From an uncultured Bacteroidales bacterium (GTDB lineage Bacteria > Bacteroidota > Bacteroidia > Bacteroidales > UBA932): DNA of 56,034 bases. Positions 52,890 to 56,034 of this stretch are shown piece after piece. Under the pieces are notes generated by a model. It saw nothing but the letters and a program-made list of their open reading frames with translations, made no database searches and was not told the origin of the DNA. The stretch lies in assembly GCA_900320545.1 (NCBI GenBank), contig ONSU01000010.1:1-56034 (forward strand), in the 5' to 3' direction. The first letter of the stretch is position 1. Every line of letters begins with the position of its first letter. The position numbers and the translations under genes were made by a program.

Positions 52890-54242
52890 ATGCGAAAACT
52901 CCGCTTATCACTGCTGATGGCGGCGGCCCTCGCCGTCGCCGTCGGCTGTGACCGGTCCGGAAATGAGTCCAACGTCCTGAAAGTGGACGTCACGACCGGC
53001 CTGGCCTCCGGTGTAGATGTTTCATCGGGCCTTCTCTCCGGCTCCTACGCCCGCTCGAACGCCCCCGTCCGGGAAGCGGGTTTCGAATGGGGCTACAGCG
53101 CGACGGAACTTTCGGAAATCCTGCAGTCGCCCGCGACGACCACGCCGTTCTCCGCCCTGCTGGACGGTCTGGGAGAGAGCAAAACCTACTGGTACCGCGC
53201 TTACGTCATCCTGCAGCGCGGTGGCAACATCCAGACTTTCTACGGTGAAACGCTGTCGTTTACCACCCTGAAGGAGGAGGACTCTCCGCTGCCGCCCGTT
53301 CCCGATACGCCTCCCGTTACGCCTCCCGACACGCCTCCGGATACCCCTCCGGACACCCCTCCGGGACCGGATAATCCGGACATTCCGCAGACACCCGGCA
53401 GCAATGCCATCGGCTGGTACGAGCTTCCGCTGATGTCACTCGGCAAAAGCGGCGATTATTACTACAACACGACCGACAACACGCAGTACTATGCCTGGCA
53501 CATGTGCTCCGGCGGAGAAAAGGGCCCCGGCGGCAAGACCGCCCGCAACTACACGGTATGTTACAGCGGCAAGTATCACTGCCCGCTCTGGGTTGCAGCA
53601 CCGCGTCACAATATGTACGTCGGCGGCTCCGGCCGCAACGACAGCTACCGTCGTGACGGGAAGATTCCGGCCGATATCCAGTATAACTCCAAATCGACGG
53701 GCGGCGGCTGCAACAAGGGCCACATGCTCGGCTCGGCCGAACGGACCAGCAGCGTCGCGACCAACAAGGACGTCTTCTACTACCCCAACATCGCCCCGCA
53801 GCTCAGTGAGGGATTCAATACCGGCGGCGGCGGATGGAACCTGCTGGAGGACTGGGTGGACGAACAGGTCTGCGCCGACACGCTCTACGAAGTAATCGGT
53901 TGCTATTTCGATAAATATACCGACGGATACGACATTACAGTGGAACCCAAGATCATCAGTTATGGCGGCCGCAACGACGTGAGTATGCCGACGATGTTCT
54001 ACTACATCCTGCTCAGGACCAAGAAGGGCAACAGCGGCAAGGCGCTGAAGGACTGCCCGGCGAACGAACTCAAGTGCGCCGCCTTCGTGCGTGCCCATTC
54101 CAATAGTCTCAAGGGCAAGAAACCAAGTGCGAAAGAGATGATGAGCGTCGCGGATCTGGAAAAGATCACAGGCGTCACCTACTTCCCGAGCGTTCCCAAC
54201 GCGCCGAAAAACACTTATTCCGCCTCGGACTGGGGACTTTAG
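52890..54242 (+). CDS. DNA/RNA non-specific endonuclease, surface lipoprotein
   Basis: 450 residues. The signal MRKLRLSLLMAAALAVAVGC ends in a lipobox (AVGC). Residues about 30-128 resemble a fibronectin-like domain (SGSYARSNAPVREAGFEWGY ... TYWYRAYVIL). A Pro-rich linker of repeated TPPD units follows (about 131-165). The C-terminal nuclease domain (about 190-450) has GGGCNKGHMLGSAERTSS, equivalent to the DRGH active-site region with its His, then NIAPQ and FNTGGGGWNLLEDWV with the metal Asn region. Probably degrades extracellular nucleic acid for nutrition. Six bases after the barrel gene. Confidence 0.9.
   Translation: MRKLRLSLLMAAALAVAVGCDRSGNESNVLKVDVTTGLASGVDVSSGLLSGSYARSNAPVREAGFEWGYSATELSEILQSPATTTPFSALLDGLGESKTYWYRAYVILQRGGNIQTFYGETLSFTTLKEEDSPLPPVPDTPPVTPPDTPPDTPPDTPPGPDNPDIPQTPGSNAIGWYELPLMSLGKSGDYYYNTTDNTQYYAWHMCSGGEKGPGGKTARNYTVCYSGKYHCPLWVAAPRHNMYVGGSGRNDSYRRDGKIPADIQYNSKSTGGGCNKGHMLGSAERTSSVATNKDVFYYPNIAPQLSEGFNTGGGGWNLLEDWVDEQVCADTLYEVIGCYFDKYTDGYDITVEPKIISYGGRNDVSMPTMFYYILLRTKKGNSGKALKDCPANELKCAAFVRAHSNSLKGKKPSAKEMMSVADLEKITGVTYFPSVPNAPKNTYSASDWGL
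53290..53390 (+). repeat. Tandem repeats coding the Pro-rich linker
   Basis: Repeats of a 12-base unit like CCTCCGGACACC coding TPPD. They could vary the distance of the nuclease domain from the membrane. Confidence 0.7.
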
Positions 54243-54296
54243 TTGGAGAATAAAGATTTTATCCTTATCTTGCAAAAGTTTCAAAATTACACGATT

Positions 54297-54761
54297 ATGA
54301 AAAAGTTTGCCATCCTCTTCCTCGCTGTTCTCAGCCTGACGATTGTTTCATGCAAACAGTCCGTTCCCGACCAACTCCTCAAGATCGCCAAAGAGGCGGA
54401 ATCCAAAGGTGACAAGTGGTCGCAGGAAAAATGGGAAGAAACCATCAACCAGTTCGGTGAATTGCTGGACAAGTTCGAAGCCAGTGATGAATCCGATAAT
54501 ACGTTCAAGGCAATTAAAGTCTTCGGTGCGACGTACAGGTTCTCCGAACAGGCGGCCAAGTATGTCGTCGCTCCCGAGCTCAAGGCCAAACTCCAGGGCA
54601 TGGGCGATCAGGAAGACAATGACAAGGACGGTAATGTAGAAGAAGGAGGAGTCGAGGACGATGCGGAAGAAGCGCTTCCCGGTCTCGAGAAAGCCGCCAA
54701 CGACGTGGTCAATGACGCTGCCGAAAAACTGGGCGACGCCCTGAAAGAACTCGGTCTCTAG
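54297..54761 (+). CDS. Small acidic lipoprotein of unknown function
   Basis: 154 residues from MKKFAILFLAVLSLTIVSCK, a clear lipoprotein signal (IVSC); an earlier frame start would precede it by 18 polar residues. The mature part is helical (LLKIAKEAESKGDKWSQEKW) with a very acidic Asp/Glu/Gly-rich segment (about 105-130, NDKDGNVEEGGVEDDAEE). No homologue recognised. A TTATCTTGC element near 54266 could be a degenerate -7 box. Ends at a strong terminator. Confidence 0.75.
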   Translation: MKKFAILFLAVLSLTIVSCKQSVPDQLLKIAKEAESKGDKWSQEKWEETINQFGELLDKFEASDESDNTFKAIKVFGATYRFSEQAAKYVVAPELKAKLQGMGDQEDNDKDGNVEEGGVEDDAEEALPGLEKAANDVVNDAAEKLGDALKELGL

Positions 54762-54780
54762 AGACGCTTTCCCGTTCGAT

Positions 54781-54819
54781 AAAAAAGCATCGCACGATTT
54801 TTGCCGCGATGCTTTTTTT
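54781..54819 (+). terminator. Terminator after the small acidic lipoprotein
   Basis: AAAAAAGCATCGC (54781-54793) pairs with GCGATGCTTTTTTT (54806-54819); long T run on the plus strand. Confidence 0.88.
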
Positions 54820-54834
54820 CAATTTCTCCGCAAG

Positions 54835-56034
54835 ATGACTCTTTTAACCCTGATCCTTCAAGTCGCGCTGAGCGTTTTCGCCGAGCATCCCAACCGGGCC
54901 GGCGGCAATCTATGCGGCTATTTCCCGCAGGACACCACCGTCACCGAAGCCCCCGCCGGCTACGAGCCTTTTTACATCAGCCTCATCGCCCGGCACGGCA
55001 GCCGGTTCCTGTCGTCACGCAACGCGGGTTATTTCCAGATAGCGGACACCCTGGCGCATTATGCCGAAAAACAGATGCTGACCGATACCGGAATCGCGCT
55101 GATGGAGGAAATCCGTCTGCTGCACCGGATGTCGGAGGGGAATTACGGCTCGCTCACGGAACTCGGAGCGCAGGAGCACCGGGACATCTGCGCGAGGATG
55201 GTACGGCATTACCCGGAAGTCTTCGCCGATTCCCTTCGCAGGAAGATCGTCACCTGGTCGACCGTCTCACAGCGGGTACAGGACAGCCGCACGGCCTTTA
55301 CCGGCGAACTCACCGCCAGGGTCCGCGGCCTCGATATAGACGAGCAGAGCGCCAAACAGAAAGAAAAGTCCTACGGCCACCAGGAGGTCACCGGATACTA
55401 TATGACCAAGGAGGATAGGGACCAGGCCAAGGAAACGGAAAAATCGATGGATAAAACCATCGCCCTGCTCCGCAAAGGATATGATTTCAAGGCGTTTGCC
55501 GCCAAAATTTTCCGGAATCCGGAGGATGTCCGGGCCAAGACGGTCAAGGCGATCGCAAAGGATGCCTTCCGCGTCCTGAAAACGGTCTGCGTCACTTATC
55601 CCGACTCCCTTCCGGGAATGGGCGAATACTTCACGCCCCGTGAAATCTACTACCTCTGGCTCGGCAATTCGGTCCTCTGGACCCGGTATCTGAGTTCCGA
55701 AGGCTACACCAACGCCTTTACCGCCGCAAGGGGCGGCGGCATCCTCGCTTGCATCGTCAAGGATGCGGACGAGGCCCTCTCGTCATCCTCCCCCGTCGCC
55801 GCCACCTTCCGCTTCAGCCACGACACCTATATGATGCCGGTAATGGCGGCCATTCCCCTGGAAGGCACCTTCCTCACCTGCTCCGAAACGGAGATCCCCG
55901 ACTTCTTCCAGGACTACAACTATATGTGCCCCGCTTGCAACGTGCAGCTGATCTTCTACCGGGCTGACGGCAAGGCACCCGTCCTCGTCAAATTCCTCCT
56001 CAACGAAAAGGAAACCCTCATCCACGGACTCAAG
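54835..56034 (+). CDS. Histidine acid phosphatase, MINPP-like phytase (partial)
   Basis: 400 residues are visible, and the frame runs off the window. N-terminal signal MTLLTLILQVALSVFA, so exported. The catalytic ARHGSRFLSSRN motif (about 52-63) has the nucleophilic His; the proton-donor motif is RFSHDTYMMPV (about 325-335, HD type). This pair and the length fit branch-2 histidine phosphatases of the multiple inositol-polyphosphate phosphatase kind known in gut Bacteroidales, which release phosphate from phytate. The start is the ATG at 54835, 15 bases after the terminator; no promoter was identified. Confidence 0.88.
   Translation, partial: MTLLTLILQVALSVFAEHPNRAGGNLCGYFPQDTTVTEAPAGYEPFYISLIARHGSRFLSSRNAGYFQIADTLAHYAEKQMLTDTGIALMEEIRLLHRMSEGNYGSLTELGAQEHRDICARMVRHYPEVFADSLRRKIVTWSTVSQRVQDSRTAFTGELTARVRGLDIDEQSAKQKEKSYGHQEVTGYYMTKEDRDQAKETEKSMDKTIALLRKGYDFKAFAAKIFRNPEDVRAKTVKAIAKDAFRVLKTVCVTYPDSLPGMGEYFTPREIYYLWLGNSVLWTRYLSSEGYTNAFTAARGGGILACIVKDADEALSSSSPVAATFRFSHDTYMMPVMAAIPLEGTFLTCSETEIPDFFQDYNYMCPACNVQLIFYRADGKAPVLVKFLLNEKETLIHGLK

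Overview
The window looks like a chromosome segment of a GC-rich member of the Bacteroidales. Support comes from promoters of the Bacteroidetes type (TTG/TTTG, about 19-20 bases, then TAnnTTTG), weak Shine-Dalgarno sequences, many lipoproteins, and families largely confined to this group: a DUF4837 lipoprotein, a DUF4922-SpoIID fusion, bacterial CCDC81-type HU domains, a FISUMP lipoprotein, NamZ and AspT/YidE. The genus cannot be told from the sequence alone.

Layout. 1-10.9 kb (minus strand): prfB (cut by the window edge) and murI; a Ser/Gly-rich secreted protein; and a tight cluster of HU-like membrane protein, acyl-ACP thioesterase, AspT-like transporter, NUDIX hydrolase, DUF4922-SpoIID fusion and NamZ muramidase. 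11.0-15.5 kb: tRNA-Asn, a 52-bp tandem repeat, then an AT-richer island of four envelope or unknown genes in two modules. Each module ends at a copy of the 3' end of a vanX-like dipeptidase gene, the intact gene lying at 15.5-16.2 kb. 16.2-28.5 kb: two envelope proteins, tRNA-Glu/rpsT/tRNA-Pro, DUF4837-rseP-dxr, ruvX-def, tRNA-Asp, a lipoprotein and cysS-xth. 28.5-34.9 kb: a low-GC defence island. 35-44.4 kb: flippase-like protein, PfkB kinase, small exporter, truB, rpiB, HPr-kinase-like protein, YiiX-like hydrolase and an MMPL/RND protein. 44.6-56 kb: groESL, CotH-like lipoprotein, galM, DUF3737, a MalY/PatB-type lyase, an Omp85-type barrel, a secreted nuclease, a small lipoprotein and a MINPP-like phytase that runs off the end.

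The most notable system is at 28.5-33.8 kb. A type IIG restriction-modification gene (endonuclease, adenine methylase and specificity in one chain) carries its C-terminal specificity segment inside a DNA region bounded by perfect 23-bp inverted repeats (31420-31442 and 33161-33183). A second, silent specificity segment lies tail to tail with the first inside the region, and a serine recombinase gene begins its neighbourhood directly outside the right repeat. Inversion would exchange about 300 C-terminal residues in frame, so one enzyme would switch DNA target. Next to it lie a predicted small RNA with its own promoter and terminator and a CdiA-CT-like nuclease gene with an unknown partner.

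Other patterns: a dispersed palindromic repeat that has entered several reading frames as an in-frame IPEQVRDD-like peptide; several promoters so close to start codons that the transcripts should be leaderless; and two unrelated 52/53-bp intergenic tandem repeats.
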